A DNA stretch of 64,000 nucleotides from Halorientalis regularis (GCF_023698535.1 NZ_JALJCL010000004.1:186001-250000); one strand, 5' to 3'. Shown: positions 18,437-27,927, counted from the first letter of the stretch. Numbers and translations: made by a program. The notes: a model not told the origin generated them from the sequence alone.

Positions 18437-19521
18437 TCGTCGATACCCGCGCTGTCGCCGCTTTTCGTCTCCGTATCGCCCCAGTCCAGATCGCGCTCCC
18501 GGTCGGTCTCCCGGAGGACGAACGGGCCGATGGCCAGCGTCCGTTTCGTGACCGTGACGATCCGCATGATGTACGACAGCAGGATGGCGAAGGGCAACAG
18601 CGATATCGTCACCGCCAGCGCCACGAGATAGAGCGCGTCGGTCTGGCCGAACGTCGTCGACGTGATCGTGCTGACCTCGAAAAACAGGAGCATGCCGATC
18701 GCGACGATCAGCGCCGGAACCGCGGTGAAGAGGATGGTTCGCGAGAGGGTCGTCAGCTCCCACTGGAAGTACAGCGTCTTGAAGTGTTCCCGTGCCGGCC
18801 CGAATAGCTCCAGCGCGTCGACGAGTTCTTCGAACGCCTCGGTCGCGGGGTCGGTCAACACGTCCTCGTATTCGGCCCGGATACGCCGGGCGGCGTACAG
18901 TTTCCAGGAGTAGTTGTAGTTCAGCGCCGAGAACACCACGTCGAACTCCCCGAACTGTGCGCCTTCGAGGTTGCTCGTGACCGCGTCGGCGTTCTGTTCG
19001 ACACTGTCGACGTAGATTTCGACCTGTTCGGCGAGGTTCTCGTCGTCGATGTCGTCGACGGCCTCTTGGACCGCCTGTGCGCGCCGCCGGGTGAGTTTCA
19101 CCAGCGACCGGAGGAACGCGGAGGGCTGGGCCGGGCTCACCGGCTCCTGGATCACGTCTTCCACGTCGCGACGGAACGACATGGCACCCTCCATGCGCTC
19201 GCGCTGGTCGCCGACCGGCCCCTGCTCCTGTGAGAGGACCAGTTGACTTAGGGTCAACACGAGCGTGACGCCCGTGACCGTCGCACCGATGATCGCCTGG
19301 AACAGTGTCTCCAGTGGGTCGCCGTTCGTCAGGAGCCGGAACGGGGGAGCCGGGGCGACGAGTCCGAACACGATCACCCCGAACAGGATGGCCGCTGAAA
19401 TGAGCGTCGTCACGACCCACCGATCCGCGACGAGCATGAACCAGAACTTGGCGCTGTTCTCGGGCACCCGCTGGCGCATCGTGTCGCTCGGTTGCCCACT
19501 GTCGCCGTCGGAGTCCGGCAT
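18433..19521 (-). CDS. Haloarchaeal integral membrane protein, function unknown
   Basis: 362 aa. Two hydrophobic segments lie near the N-terminus (about 38-60 and 75-100), then a long charged helical region with [23 protein letters not shown], then two more membrane segments (about 265-320) and an acidic tail. The pattern is conserved in haloarchaea without a named function. It lies 40 nt downstream of pspA on the same strand, so it may belong to the membrane-stress response; that is inference from position. Confidence 0.75.
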   Translation of the reverse strand: MPDSDGDSGQPSDTMRQRVPENSAKFWFMLVADRWVVTTLISAAILFGVIVFGLVAPAPPFRLLTNGDPLETLFQAIIGATVTGVTLVLTLSQLVLSQEQGPVGDQRERMEGAMSFRRDVEDVIQEPVSPAQPSAFLRSLVKLTRRRAQAVQEAVDDIDDENLAEQVEIYVDSVEQNADAVTSNLEGAQFGEFDVVFSALNYNYSWKLYAARRIRAEYEDVLTDPATEAFEELVDALELFGPAREHFKTLYFQWELTTLSRTILFTAVPALIVAIGMLLFFEVSTITSTTFGQTDALYLVALAVTISLLPFAILLSYIMRIVTVTKRTLAIGPFVLRETDRERDLDWGDTETKSGDSAGIDD

Positions 19522-19542
19522 ACACCCACCGACGGTCGGGTG

Positions 19543-19552
19543 TCTAAAAAAG
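19543..19552 (-). terminator. Oligo-T tract downstream of pspA
   Basis: On the minus strand this reads CTTTTTTA between the pspA stop (19561) and the next gene (start 19521). Archaeal termination mainly needs such T-rich stretches. The same bases could also serve as part of the promoter of the downstream gene. Confidence 0.35.
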
Positions 19553-19560
19553 AGCAGTGA

Positions 19561-20430
19561 CTACTTCTCTTCTTCTTTCAGCTCTTCGAGTTCGGCGTCG
19601 AGTTCCGCGTCGCTGACCTCCGTCTCCTCGGCGTCGGGCGTTTCGACGGCTTCCGGGTCCACGTCGGCGGCGTCGACATCTCCCTCCGTCTCGGTGTCCG
19701 TGTCGGCGGTTCCGGTCTCGGACTCGCCCTCGTCTTTCCCCATCTCGGCTTTGAGCGTGTCGAGTTCGGCGTCGACCTCGCCCGTGGTGCGGATCTCCTC
19801 GAGTTCCCGGTCCAGCTGGTCCTTGTCGCTCATGGCGTCCTCGAAGGCACCGCTCTCCTGGAGTTCGTCCATCGCGGCCGAGCGCGCTTCCATCTCCTCG
19901 GTGCGTTCCTCGGCCCGCTGGATGGCCCGACCCACGTCTTCCATCTCGTCGCCGGCACCGGTCATCGCCTCGGAGACGCGGTTGGAGGCCTCGGCGGCCT
20001 TGTAGCGGGCCTTCATCGTCTCCTTTTTCGTGCGGAACTGCTCGATGCGGTTCTGGAGTTCGTCTTTCTTCTCGATCAGCTGGTCCTGCTGGCGCTGGAG
20101 GTCCTGGATCTGGCTCTCCAGATCCTCGATCTGGTTCATCTTCTGTTTTTTCTTCTCCAGCGCCCGGCGCGCGAGGTCCTCGCGGTCCTGGCGGACGGCC
20201 TCACGGGCCTGGTCGTTGTGCTTCTCGACGTTCTCTTCGAGGCGGCGCTGTTGAATCTCCAGCCGTTTCTTCTGGGTCGTCAGGTCGGCGATGCCCTGCT
20301 TGACGTTCTGGAGTTCGTCGCGCATCTGCTCGTAGGAGTAATCGAGAGTCTCGGAGGGGTCTTCGGCCCTGTTGAGAACCCCGTTGACCTTCGAGCGGAT
20401 GATGTAGGAGGCGCGCGAGAGGATGCCCAT
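19561..20430 (-). CDS. pspA: PspA/IM30 family membrane-stress protein
   Basis: 289 aa starting MGILSRASYIIRSKVNGVLNRAEDPS, the membrane-binding N-terminal helix of PspA/Vipp1. Residues about 25-225 are almost continuous coiled coil, and the tail is Glu/Asp/Thr-rich. PspA proteins form ESCRT-III-like scaffolds that support damaged membranes. Haloarchaeal PspA responds to salt and membrane stress in known cases. The gene is headed divergently from the alpha/beta hydrolase at 20486. Confidence 0.92.
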   Translation of the reverse strand: MGILSRASYIIRSKVNGVLNRAEDPSETLDYSYEQMRDELQNVKQGIADLTTQKKRLEIQQRRLEENVEKHNDQAREAVRQDREDLARRALEKKKQKMNQIEDLESQIQDLQRQQDQLIEKKDELQNRIEQFRTKKETMKARYKAAEASNRVSEAMTGAGDEMEDVGRAIQRAEERTEEMEARSAAMDELQESGAFEDAMSDKDQLDRELEEIRTTGEVDAELDTLKAEMGKDEGESETGTADTDTETEGDVDAADVDPEAVETPDAEETEVSDAELDAELEELKEEEK

Positions 20431-20485
20431 GGCATGCCTTGGGTACCGCTGCCCTTAAATCTCTCACACCTGACTGTCTCCCTAC

Positions 20486-21070
20486 ATGAGCGAACAGCGC
20501 CACATCGACGGCGACCGCACGATCCAGGTCACCGTCGACACGCCCGACGCCGACCGGGCCGTCGTCGCCTGCCCCCCACACCCACAGATGGGCGGCACCC
20601 GGTCGGATCCCCGCCTGCGCGCCGTGGGTGAGGCCCTGGCCGACCGTGGCGTGGCTTGCCTGCGCTTCGACTACGGCCCCTGGGACGAGGGCGAGGCCGA
20701 GCGCCGGGACGCGCTGAACGTCCTCGCGTCGGCGCGGGACCGCTACGCCGACGTGGGGCTGTTCGGCTACAGCTTCGGTGCCGGCGTCGCGCTGCTGGTG
20801 GCGGCCGAATCGGAGCCGGCCGCCCTCGCCGTCCTCGCACCGCCAGCGACGCTCGGTGATGCGGACACGGTGGCGGCCCTCGATTCCCTCACCTGCCCCG
20901 TCCAGATTTGCTACGGTGAGCGCGATTCCACCGTGGAGTGGGAACCGGTGGTCGAGCGCGCCCGCGAACGCGAGGACACAGTCGAGTCGATCCCGGGCGA
21001 TCACTTCGTCGCGGGGCAGATCGAGCGGATCGGCGAGTCGGTCGCGGCATTTCTCGGTGCACGAGCGTAG
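20486..21070 (+). CDS. Alpha/beta hydrolase (dienelactone hydrolase-like)
   Basis: 194 aa. CPPHPQMGG gives the oxyanion-hole HP motif. [10 protein letters not shown] carries the nucleophile elbow G-x-S-x-[11 protein letters not shown] the acid (Asp) and SIPGDHFV the catalytic His near the end, so the triad is complete. The size fits the small COG2945-type hydrolases. The substrate is unknown. The next gene is pyrG, 101 nt downstream with its own likely promoter. Confidence 0.82.
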   Translation: MSEQRHIDGDRTIQVTVDTPDADRAVVACPPHPQMGGTRSDPRLRAVGEALADRGVACLRFDYGPWDEGEAERRDALNVLASARDRYADVGLFGYSFGAGVALLVAAESEPAALAVLAPPATLGDADTVAALDSLTCPVQICYGERDSTVEWEPVVERAREREDTVESIPGDHFVAGQIERIGESVAAFLGARA

Positions 21071-21105
21071 TCGGGTCCCGGACGACTGTCGACCCCGGAT
21101 CAGAA

Positions 21106-21124
21106 GTGTGCATACGTTGCACAC
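21106..21124 (+). promoter_or_regulatory. Inverted repeat upstream of pyrG
   Basis: GTGTGCA (21106-21112) and TGCACAC (21118-21124) form a perfect 7-bp inverted repeat with a 5-nt centre, 47 nt before the pyrG ATG. It could be an operator for the nucleotide-synthesis operon or a terminator-like stem for the hydrolase gene. Confidence 0.4.
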
Positions 21125-21171
21125 TCGGGGCTTCCCGTAACCGTTTTGAGCGCGCCGCGCGCACCGTCGGT

Positions 21172-22821
21172 ATGCCGACCGAATCAGAGACGAACTACGA
21201 CCCCGAGCTGGGTCGGAAGTTCATTTTCGTCACCGGCGGCGTGATGTCCGGACTGGGGAAAGGCATCACCGCCGCGAGCACGGGGCGGTTGCTGGCAAAC
21301 GCCGGCTTCGACGTAACGGCGGTCAAGATCGACCCCTATCTCAACGTCGACGCGGGGACGATGAACCCCTACCAGCACGGCGAGGTGTACGTGCTGAAAG
21401 ACGGTGGGGAGGTCGACCTGGACCTGGGGAACTACGAGCGGTTCCTCGACATCGACATGACCTTCGACCACAACGTCACCACGGGGAAGGTCTACCAGCA
21501 CGTCATCGAGAAGGAACGCGCGGGCGACTATCTGGGCAAAACAGTACAAATCATCCCGCACATCACCGACGACATCAAGCGCCGCATCCGGGAAGCCGCC
21601 GAGGGCCACGACGTGTGTATCGTCGAGGTCGGCGGCACGGTGGGAGACATCGAGGGGATGCCCTATCTGGAAGCCCTGCGCCAGTTCGCCCACGAGGAAG
21701 ACGACGACGACATCCTCTTTACCCACGTCACCCTCGTCCCCTACTCGAAGAACGGCGAACAGAAGACCAAGCCGACACAGCACTCGGTCAAGGAACTCCG
21801 GTCCATCGGCCTCCAGCCCGACATCCTCGTCGGGCGCTGTGAGGACAAACTCCACGCCGACGTGAAAGAGAAGATCGCGCTGTTCTGTGACGTGCCCACC
21901 GACGCCGTCTTCTCCAATCCCGACGTCGAGGATATCTACCACGTCCCGCTGATGGTCGAGGAGGAAGGCCTCGACGAGTACGTGATGGAACGGCTCGACC
22001 TCGAATCCGAGGCCCTGCCCGAGGCAGAACGGGACAACCGCTGGCGGGAACTCGTGACCCAGGACACGACCGGCGAGGTCGAGATCGCGCTGGTCGGAAA
22101 GTACGGGCTGGAAGACGCCTACATCTCGATCCACGAGTCGCTGAAACACGCCGGCCTCGAAGCCGGTGTGGACGTGAACACGACGTGGGTCCACAGCGAG
22201 GATCTGGCCGACGGCTACGACGGGGAACTCGACGACGTGGACGGCGTCGTCGTCCCCGGCGGCTTCGGCTCCCGGGGCATCGAGGGGAAGATCGAGGCCT
22301 GCCGGTACGCCCGCGAGAACGACCTGCCGTGGCTCGGCCTCTGTCTGGGTTTCCAGATGGCCGTCGTCGAGTACGCGCGTAACGTCCTCGATCTAGAGGA
22401 CGCCCACTCCGCCGAGATCGAGGATGGCACGCCCCACCCCGTGATCGACCTGCTCCCCGAGCAGTACGACCTGGAAGACATGGGCGGGACGATGCGCCTG
22501 GGCGCACACGAAACCGACATCGACGCCGGGACGCTCGCCCACGAGCTGTACGGTGACACGTCCTGTACCGAACGCCACCGCCACCGCTACGAGGTCAACC
22601 CCGAGTACATCGACGACCTCGAAGACGCCGGCCTCGTCTTCTCGGGCCACACCAACAAGCGCATGGAGATTCTGGAACTACCAGACCACCCCTACTACCT
22701 GGGGACGCAGTTCCATCCCGAGTTCCGCTCGCGGCCCGGCCGCGCCAGTCCGCCGTTCGTCGGGCTGCTGGAGACCGTACTGGACGAGACCGGCGCCGAA
22801 CCCGAGGAGGTGGAGGCCTGA
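21172..22821 (+). CDS. pyrG: CTP synthase
   Basis: 549 aa, full length. The N-terminal amidoligase domain starts [21 protein letters not shown] (P-loop) and contains [15 protein letters not shown] and [11 protein letters not shown]. The C-terminal class I glutaminase has GLCLGFQ with the nucleophile Cys at about 391 and the His-Glu pair in GTQFHPEF. It makes CTP from UTP, ATP and glutamine. The ATG at 21172 gives the normal N-terminus. The stop overlaps the guaA start by 1 nt, so UTP-to-CTP and XMP-to-GMP amination are co-expressed. Confidence 0.97.
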   Translation: MPTESETNYDPELGRKFIFVTGGVMSGLGKGITAASTGRLLANAGFDVTAVKIDPYLNVDAGTMNPYQHGEVYVLKDGGEVDLDLGNYERFLDIDMTFDHNVTTGKVYQHVIEKERAGDYLGKTVQIIPHITDDIKRRIREAAEGHDVCIVEVGGTVGDIEGMPYLEALRQFAHEEDDDDILFTHVTLVPYSKNGEQKTKPTQHSVKELRSIGLQPDILVGRCEDKLHADVKEKIALFCDVPTDAVFSNPDVEDIYHVPLMVEEEGLDEYVMERLDLESEALPEAERDNRWRELVTQDTTGEVEIALVGKYGLEDAYISIHESLKHAGLEAGVDVNTTWVHSEDLADGYDGELDDVDGVVVPGGFGSRGIEGKIEACRYARENDLPWLGLCLGFQMAVVEYARNVLDLEDAHSAEIEDGTPHPVIDLLPEQYDLEDMGGTMRLGAHETDIDAGTLAHELYGDTSCTERHRHRYEVNPEYIDDLEDAGLVFSGHTNKRMEILELPDHPYYLGTQFHPEFRSRPGRASPPFVGLLETVLDETGAEPEEVEA

Positions 22822-23738
22822 TGGTCGACGTGGATTCGTTCATCGACGAGAAGATCGACGAGATCAGCGAGTCGGTCGGTGACGAAAACGCCGTCATCGC
22901 CCTCTCGGGGGGCGTCGACTCCTCGACGGCCGCCGCGCTGGCCTACGAGGCCATCGGCGATCAACTGACGCCGGTCTACGTCGACACCGGTCTGATGCGC
23001 AAAGGCGAGACCGAACAGATCGCAGAGACCTTCGAGTACATGGACTCCCTGCGGATCGTCGAGGCCAAGGATCGCTTCCTCGACGCGCTCGAAGGCATCA
23101 CCGATCCCGAGGAGAAGCGCCACGCCATCGGCGAGCAGTTCATCCGGGAGTTCGAGACCGTCGCTCGCGAGGTCGACGCCGACTACCTCGTGCAGGGGAC
23201 CATCTACCCCGACCGCATCGAGAGCGAGGGGACGATCAAGTCCCACCACAACGTCGGCGGCCTGCCCGAGGTCGTCGACTTCGAGGGCATCGTCGAGCCG
23301 ATGCGGGACCTCTACAAGGACGAGGTCCGTGAGGTGGCCCGCGACCTCGATCTGGAGGCGATCATCGCCGAGCGGATGCCGTTCCCCGGCCCCGGGCTGG
23401 CGGTGCGGATCATCGGTGAAGTGACCGAGGAGAAACTCGGCGTGGCCCGGGAGGCCAACCACGTGGTCGAGGAGGAACTGGAGGACCACGACCCGTGGCA
23501 GGCGCTGGCGGCCGTCATCGGGAAGGCCACGGGCGTCAAGGGGGACAACCGCGTCCACGGCTGGGTCGTCGCCGTCCGCTCGGTCGAGAGCCGGGACGGG
23601 ATGACCGCCCGCGCCCAGAACGTCGACTGGGAGACGCTCCAGCGCATCCAGAGCCGGATCACCGGTGAGAACGAGAACGTCGCGCGCGTGCTGTACGACG
23701 TGACCCACAAGCCGCCGGCGACCATCGAGTACGAGTAA
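22821..23738 (+). CDS. guaA: GMP synthase, ATP-pyrophosphatase (PPase) subunit
   Basis: 305 aa. The PP-loop [12 protein letters not shown] lies near residue 30, followed by [11 protein letters not shown] and, further on, [20 protein letters not shown] and FPGPGLAVR. The C-terminal dimerisation part ends [16 protein letters not shown]. It is the separate PPase subunit of the archaeal two-subunit GMP synthase; the glutaminase subunit is not in this window. It is translationally coupled to pyrG (TGATG). Confidence 0.96.
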   Translation: MVDVDSFIDEKIDEISESVGDENAVIALSGGVDSSTAAALAYEAIGDQLTPVYVDTGLMRKGETEQIAETFEYMDSLRIVEAKDRFLDALEGITDPEEKRHAIGEQFIREFETVAREVDADYLVQGTIYPDRIESEGTIKSHHNVGGLPEVVDFEGIVEPMRDLYKDEVREVARDLDLEAIIAERMPFPGPGLAVRIIGEVTEEKLGVAREANHVVEEELEDHDPWQALAAVIGKATGVKGDNRVHGWVVAVRSVESRDGMTARAQNVDWETLQRIQSRITGENENVARVLYDVTHKPPATIEYE

Positions 23739-23778
23739 CCCCCAGTCTTCTTTTCGCTGGCGCGAGTTCGGGGAGCCG

Positions 23779-24318
23779 ATGCCCTCCAACGGAGCGTCCG
23801 AACCAGACGATCAGGCCCTCGATCTGCCGGGCCGTCCGGAACCGATCCGGGCGGAGATCCGAGCCGTGCCGGTCCTGAACCCGCTGGCCGTGGCCGTCGC
23901 CGGCCTGGTCTACGCGGTCGTCCTCGCCGTGCTCCTCTCGCTGTGGTGGGGACTGGGACTGCTGGTTGCCCTGCCGACGCCGCCGATCTCGCTGCGCACG
24001 GGACTGATACTCTGGCTCGTGGGGATCGGGCTGGCGGTCGGGCGTGACGCGGCCCGGAAGGCCCGGATGTCCGTGGCGATCACGCCGGGCTGGATCACGC
24101 GCTCGTTCGGATCGCGGTCGGCGACGGTGCCGCGCGCGGAGATCGAGCGGGTGCAGGTTCGGACGACGCTCGTCGACCGCCTCGTCGGGACCCGGACCGT
24201 CGACGTGTACGACGCCGACGGCCACCGGCTCCGCATCCCGCGTGTCCGCGCCTCGGCGGCGGTCGAACGGGCACTCGCCGCCCACGTCGAGTCCGCCGAG
24301 TGCGGTCGGTCGGCGTGA
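23779..24318 (+). CDS. Small membrane protein with bacterial-PH-like domain
   Basis: 179 aa. Two membrane segments (about 30-60 and 70-92) are followed by a soluble beta-rich domain, RMSVAITPGWITRSFGSRSATVPRAEIERVQVRTT...VDVYDADGHRLRIPR, which has the strand order of a bPH domain. The function is unknown. It is 40 nt downstream of guaA on the same strand and could be read through from the pyrG promoter. Confidence 0.7.
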   Translation: MPSNGASEPDDQALDLPGRPEPIRAEIRAVPVLNPLAVAVAGLVYAVVLAVLLSLWWGLGLLVALPTPPISLRTGLILWLVGIGLAVGRDAARKARMSVAITPGWITRSFGSRSATVPRAEIERVQVRTTLVDRLVGTRTVDVYDADGHRLRIPRVRASAAVERALAAHVESAECGRSA

Positions 24319-24361
24319 CACGACCGTGAGAGCCAAATCCCGGGGGGCACAGAGGGCTACC

Positions 24362-24691
24362 ATGAACGCAGTCATCGCCGGCCCCGACGAACACGACCTC
24401 GGGGCGGCGCTGTCGGCAGCTGGATTTTCGGTGACGCGCGCCGCGGGCACCGCCAACCGCCCGGCGCTGGAGGAAGCGGGGATTCACGACGCGGAGCTGT
24501 TGGTCCTCACCGACGCTGCGCTGGCGACCGCGATTCCGGTCGCCACCGACCTCAACGACGACATCCGGATCATCGCCTACACCACCGACTCGCTCCCCGA
24601 ATTCGTCAAAGGACAGGGCCACATGGCACTCGATCCCGAGCTGTTCGATCCCGAGGACGTGGCCGAAGAAGCGGCCGACGCGGACGATTAG
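24362..24691 (+). CDS. Small haloarchaeal protein, Rossmann-like (DUF7126-like)
   Basis: 109 aa. The N-terminal MNAVIAGPDEHDLGAALSAAGFSVTR and AELLVLTDAALATAIPVATDLN resemble one half of a Rossmann fold. The tail is acidic. Short proteins of this type are often mislabelled as CTP synthetase in haloarchaeal genomes; no synthase motif is present. It lies in the same direction as pyrG-guaA, 43 nt after the PH-like gene. Confidence 0.7.
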   Translation: MNAVIAGPDEHDLGAALSAAGFSVTRAAGTANRPALEEAGIHDAELLVLTDAALATAIPVATDLNDDIRIIAYTTDSLPEFVKGQGHMALDPELFDPEDVAEEAADADD

Positions 24692-24705
24692 GGCCGCGGA
24701 GATAG

Positions 24706-25377
24706 CTACAGCGAGTCGGCCAGCGCGTCGAACGCGTCTCGGCCGCGAGCCGCGAAGGGTGTGCCGTGACCCATCGCGGCCACCGAGAAGTCGGGCGCAC
24801 GGTCGGCCAGATCCAGAACGCTCTCTCTGACTGCGTCGGTGTCGTAGCTCATGAGCCACGGCGAGGCTCGGAGGTCACCGCCGGATTCCCGGACGAGGTC
24901 GCCGAGGAAGGCCGCGTCCAGAGCCTCGCTGACGTAGGCGACGTGGCCGGGCGTGTGTCCTGGCGTGTGGTAGGCGGTGAACGACCCGATCTCGTCGCCG
25001 TCCGGGACGGTCTCGACGGAGAGGGCGGGGGAGTTCAGGAACGGGCCCAGTGCGTTCTGAAGCGCGCCCTTGTGGTTCGAGAGCGGCGGCCGTTCCTTGC
25101 CGGTCAGGTAGGGTTCGTCGGCCGACCCGACGTAGACGGTCGCGTCCAGACCCTGCAGGCGACCGAGGCCGCCGACGTGGTCGAAGTCGTAGTGGGTGAG
25201 CAGGACGCGATCCACGTCCTGCAGGGAGTAGCCGGCCTGATCCACGCCGAGAACGAGGTTGCGTCCGTCCCACGGGTTGCCCGCGTCGACGAGCGTCACC
25301 GTCCCGTCGTCGACGAGGTAGGCGTTCACCCCGCGCAGGTCGTACCACCACACGTCGTCCCCGAGTTCGGTTACCAT
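24706..25377 (-). CDS. Metallo-beta-lactamase fold hydrolase
   Basis: 223 aa from the ATG at 25377. Metal motif LLTHYDFDHVGGL (HxxxDH form, first position H, second Y, so His-Tyr-Asp-Phe-Asp-His), then TPGHTPGHVAY (third His), FLGDLV (bridging Asp) and MGHGTPF (last His). It resembles glyoxalase II-like and quorum-lactonase-like enzymes; the substrate is unknown. It converges with the small gene at 24362 with 14 nt between the stops. Confidence 0.82.
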   Translation of the reverse strand: MVTELGDDVWWYDLRGVNAYLVDDGTVTLVDAGNPWDGRNLVLGVDQAGYSLQDVDRVLLTHYDFDHVGGLGRLQGLDATVYVGSADEPYLTGKERPPLSNHKGALQNALGPFLNSPALSVETVPDGDEIGSFTAYHTPGHTPGHVAYVSEALDAAFLGDLVRESGGDLRASPWLMSYDTDAVRESVLDLADRAPDFSVAAMGHGTPFAARGRDAFDALADSL

Positions 25378-25471
25378 CGCCAGGGTCTGGGGCCGCCAGC
25401 GGCTAAAAGCCATGCCAAGCGACAGGCTCGACGGGGGAACCGCTAAGGGCGGGCCGGTCGACCATTCGGGT

Positions 25472-25789
25472 ATGCCACTGGATCGACTGCCCGATGTCGA
25501 CCCCGATGCGGGCGAGGTGATCGACGAAGAACTGGCCGTCAGCGACGACGTGCTGGTGAAGGTCTTCGCCCTTGGACCGGGTGCGGAACTCGACCCGCAC
25601 GTCCACGACGATGCGTCCAACGTGTTCCACGTGCTCGACGGGACGGTGACCGTCGTGCAGGACGACACCGAGGCGACGATCACCGCGCCCGGCGTGGTGT
25701 TCAACGAGCGTAGCCAGTCACACGGTGCGCGAAACGAGACCGACGACGTGGTGATTCTGACGGCGAGTCTCTGCCCGCTCCCCGGGTGA
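25472..25789 (+). CDS. Single-domain cupin
   Basis: 105 aa. Cupin motif 1 reads LDPHVHDDASNVFHVLDGTV (metal ligands H, H and the later H), motif 2 VFNERSQSHGARNET. Such small cupins bind a metal and often act as isomerases, dioxygenases or ligand sensors; the substrate is unknown. The last residues, LCPLPG, are followed after the TGA by an in-frame PGF-CTERM-like tail (next entry), so the 3' end of this gene may be the product of a rearrangement. Confidence 0.85.
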   Translation: MPLDRLPDVDPDAGEVIDEELAVSDDVLVKVFALGPGAELDPHVHDDASNVFHVLDGTVTVVQDDTEATITAPGVVFNERSQSHGARNETDDVVILTASLCPLPG

Positions 25790-25858
25790 GGGGCGCTCGC
25801 GGCGGCGCTCGGACTGGCGCTGGCCGGGGTGCTGGCGGCCCGGCGGCGGTTCGACTAG
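25790..25858 (+). pseudogene. Remnant of a PGF-CTERM sorting tail directly after the cupin gene
   Basis: In frame with the cupin and separated only by its TGA (25787-25789), the DNA encodes G, then LAAALGLALAGVLAARRR, then FD and a TAG. A hydrophobic segment ending in an Arg cluster is how PGF-CTERM proteins end, and the cupin supplies the preceding PG; the TGA stands where the F codon would be. It is probably the last piece of a deleted surface protein. Confidence 0.5.
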
Positions 25859-25859
25859 C

Positions 25860-26516
25860 TCACTCCCGCTGGGCGAGCCCGGCGAGATGTGGGGCCTGCT
25901 CGACGATGATCTCCTCGGTGCCGAGGCGGGCGGCGTTCTCACTGCCCGGGAGGCAGAAGACGACCGCACCGTCGACGATGCCCGCGGTGGCGCGCGTCCC
26001 CACGACTTTCGTCCCGATCTCGTCGTAGGAGAGATTCCTGAACAGTTCGCCGAATCCGGGCAACTCCTTGTCGAACAGCGGGGTGACGGCTTCGATGGTC
26101 ACGTCGTCGGGCGTGACCCCTGTCCCGCCGGTGGTGACGACGGCGTCCACGTCGCCCCGGCTGGCGACCGCGTCGACGGTGTTTTGCACGCCGTCGTGGT
26201 CGTCCCGGATCACGTCCCTGACGACGACCCCGTGGCCCGCCTCGGTCAGGCCAGTCTCGATGACGTCGCCCGCGGGGTCGTCCTCCCGCGTCCGTGACGA
26301 CGAGACGGTCACGACGGCCACCCCGAGGGACTCGGGGTCGTGTTCGTGGTGATCGTGGTCGTGATCGTGGGTGTGCTCCGCCTCGTGTTCGTCGTTATCG
26401 TGTTCGTCTCCCTCCGCGTCGGCGGCTGTCGTGTCGACCGCCTCCGTGTCCTCGGTGTCGGTTTCATCCTCGTCGTCGAGCGAGCGTCGTGTGTCGCGTG
26501 ACTGGAAGTCGACCAT
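25860..26516 (-). CDS. moaB: MoaB/MogA-type molybdopterin protein with His-rich N-terminal region
   Basis: 218 aa from the ATG at 26516. Residues 1-60 are acidic and include a His/Asp run (HTHDHDHDHHEHD, about 48-60) that should bind Ni, Zn or Co. From about 63 the MoaB/MogA fold follows: GVAVVTVSSSRT, VVTTGGTGVTPDDVTIEAV (MPT-binding GGTG), KELPGFGELFR, GTRATAG and FCLPGSENAA. MoaB/MogA adenylates molybdopterin before metal insertion. The His region is unusual for the family and may deliver or store metal. It ends 2 nt after the PGF remnant. Confidence 0.87.
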   Translation of the reverse strand: MVDFQSRDTRRSLDDEDETDTEDTEAVDTTAADAEGDEHDNDEHEAEHTHDHDHDHHEHDPESLGVAVVTVSSSRTREDDPAGDVIETGLTEAGHGVVVRDVIRDDHDGVQNTVDAVASRGDVDAVVTTGGTGVTPDDVTIEAVTPLFDKELPGFGELFRNLSYDEIGTKVVGTRATAGIVDGAVVFCLPGSENAARLGTEEIIVEQAPHLAGLAQRE

Positions 26517-26682
26517 AGCGAGGTTTCCGGTCGCGTCCCCTAAACACTCCCGCCCGGGCCCGGGGGATTCCTCTCGATCACGAAGCGGCCGGCCCCATCG
26601 CCGAATCGACGGCTCAGTGGCCAACAGTCCAATATATGTCGATGGAAAGCTATTAATAATAATGCGTGCTGAATTACATATT

Positions 26683-26832
26683 ATGGCACGGTACCACTTC
26701 GTCTGTCACGACTGCGAGGCGGAAGCCATCGTGGCCGACCGCGAATCGGCCGCGGGACGGCGCGACGATCACGTCGCACGGACCGGACACGAGGCGAGTT
26801 TCGCGGCGTTCGTCGCCGCGGAGGGGGCCTGA
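26683..26832 (+). CDS. Small C2H2-like zinc-finger protein
   Basis: 49 aa. C8 and C11 (VCHDCE) with H30 and H36 (DDHVARTGH) give a CxxC...HxxxxxH arrangement for one zinc. Haloarchaea encode many such small zinc proteins, some tied to motility and biofilm phenotypes; the role here is unknown. The gene is preceded by a strongly AT-rich promoter (about 26630-26680, with AATATATG and TATTAATAATAATG). An in-frame ATG at 26662 would add seven residues. Confidence 0.75.
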   Translation: MARYHFVCHDCEAEAIVADRESAAGRRDDHVARTGHEASFAAFVAAEGA

Positions 26833-26886
26833 CTGGCGGGTCGATCAGTCGACACCGTTTTGGACGCGCCGTCCGACCCAACGGCT

Positions 26887-27927
26887 ATGCAGGCAGTCCA
26901 ATTCTCCGAGCACGGCGACACCGACGTGATCGAGTACGGCGAGTTCCCGGACCCCGAACCGGCCGACGACGAAGTTCTCGTTGACGTGAAGGCGGCGGCG
27001 CTCAACCACCTCGACGTGTGGACCCGGCGCGGACTCCCGGGGATCGATCTGGAGATGCCCCACATCCCCGGCAGCGACGCGGCCGGCGTCGTCACCGAGG
27101 TCGGGGCGGACGTGGACCGCTTCGAGGCGGGCGACCACGTTGCCGTCTCGGCGGGGGTCTCCTGTGGCTCCTGTGAGTTCTGCCGCGACGGCGAACCGAC
27201 GATGTGCGTGGACTTCCACATCCTCGGCGAGCACGTTCGGGGCGTCCACGCCGAGCAGGCCGCAGTCCCCGCGGACAACCTCGTACCGGTGCCCGACCAC
27301 GTCGACTGGGAGGTCGCGGGGTCGGCGTCGCTGGTCTTCCAGACGGCCTGGCGGATGCTGGTGACGCGGGCGGACCTCCAGCCCGGCGAGAAGGTGCTGG
27401 TGCTGGGAGCGAGCGGCGGCGTCGGCCACGCCGCGCTTCAGATCGCGAAGTACGTCGGCGCGGAGGTGTACGCGACCGCCAGCAGCGAGGAGAAACTCGA
27501 CTACGCCGAAGAACTCGGCGCGGACGAGGTCATCAACTACGAGCAGGAGGACTTCGACGACGCCATTCAGGACATCACGGGCTACCGCGGCGTCGACGTG
27601 GTGGTCGACCACATCGGGGCCGCCACTTGGAACAAGTCGCTGGCCAGCCTCGCGAAAGGCGGCCGGATCGTGACCTGCGGTGCGACCACCGGTCCGAACC
27701 CCGAGACCGACGTGAACCGCATCTTCTGGAACCAGCTCGAAGTCATCGGCTCGACGATGGGCACCCCCGGCGAGGTCGACGACGTGCTGGAACTGGTCTG
27801 GGAGGGCGAGTTCGAGCCCCGCGTCCGTGACACCCTGCCGATGAGCGAGACGGCCCGCGCCCACGAGATGCTCCAGGAGCGGGAAGGGTTCGGCAAGGTC
27901 GTCGTCAGACCCGATAGCGAGCTGTGA
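26887..27927 (+). CDS. Zinc-containing MDR alcohol dehydrogenase / quinone oxidoreductase-like
   Basis: 346 aa medium-chain dehydrogenase/reductase. The structural zinc lobe is intact: SCGSCEFCRDGEPTMC with four Cys. The catalytic zinc ligands are not: the usual Cys is Asn in AALNHLDVW, and the GHE motif is GSD in IPGSDAAGVV. The NAD(P) site is VLGASGGVGHAALQIAK. The enzyme therefore looks like the NAD(P)-dependent quinone/enoyl reductase-like group rather than a true alcohol dehydrogenase. The next gene overlaps by 4 nt. Confidence 0.85.
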   Translation: MQAVQFSEHGDTDVIEYGEFPDPEPADDEVLVDVKAAALNHLDVWTRRGLPGIDLEMPHIPGSDAAGVVTEVGADVDRFEAGDHVAVSAGVSCGSCEFCRDGEPTMCVDFHILGEHVRGVHAEQAAVPADNLVPVPDHVDWEVAGSASLVFQTAWRMLVTRADLQPGEKVLVLGASGGVGHAALQIAKYVGAEVYATASSEEKLDYAEELGADEVINYEQEDFDDAIQDITGYRGVDVVVDHIGAATWNKSLASLAKGGRIVTCGATTGPNPETDVNRIFWNQLEVIGSTMGTPGEVDDVLELVWEGEFEPRVRDTLPMSETARAHEMLQEREGFGKVVVRPDSEL

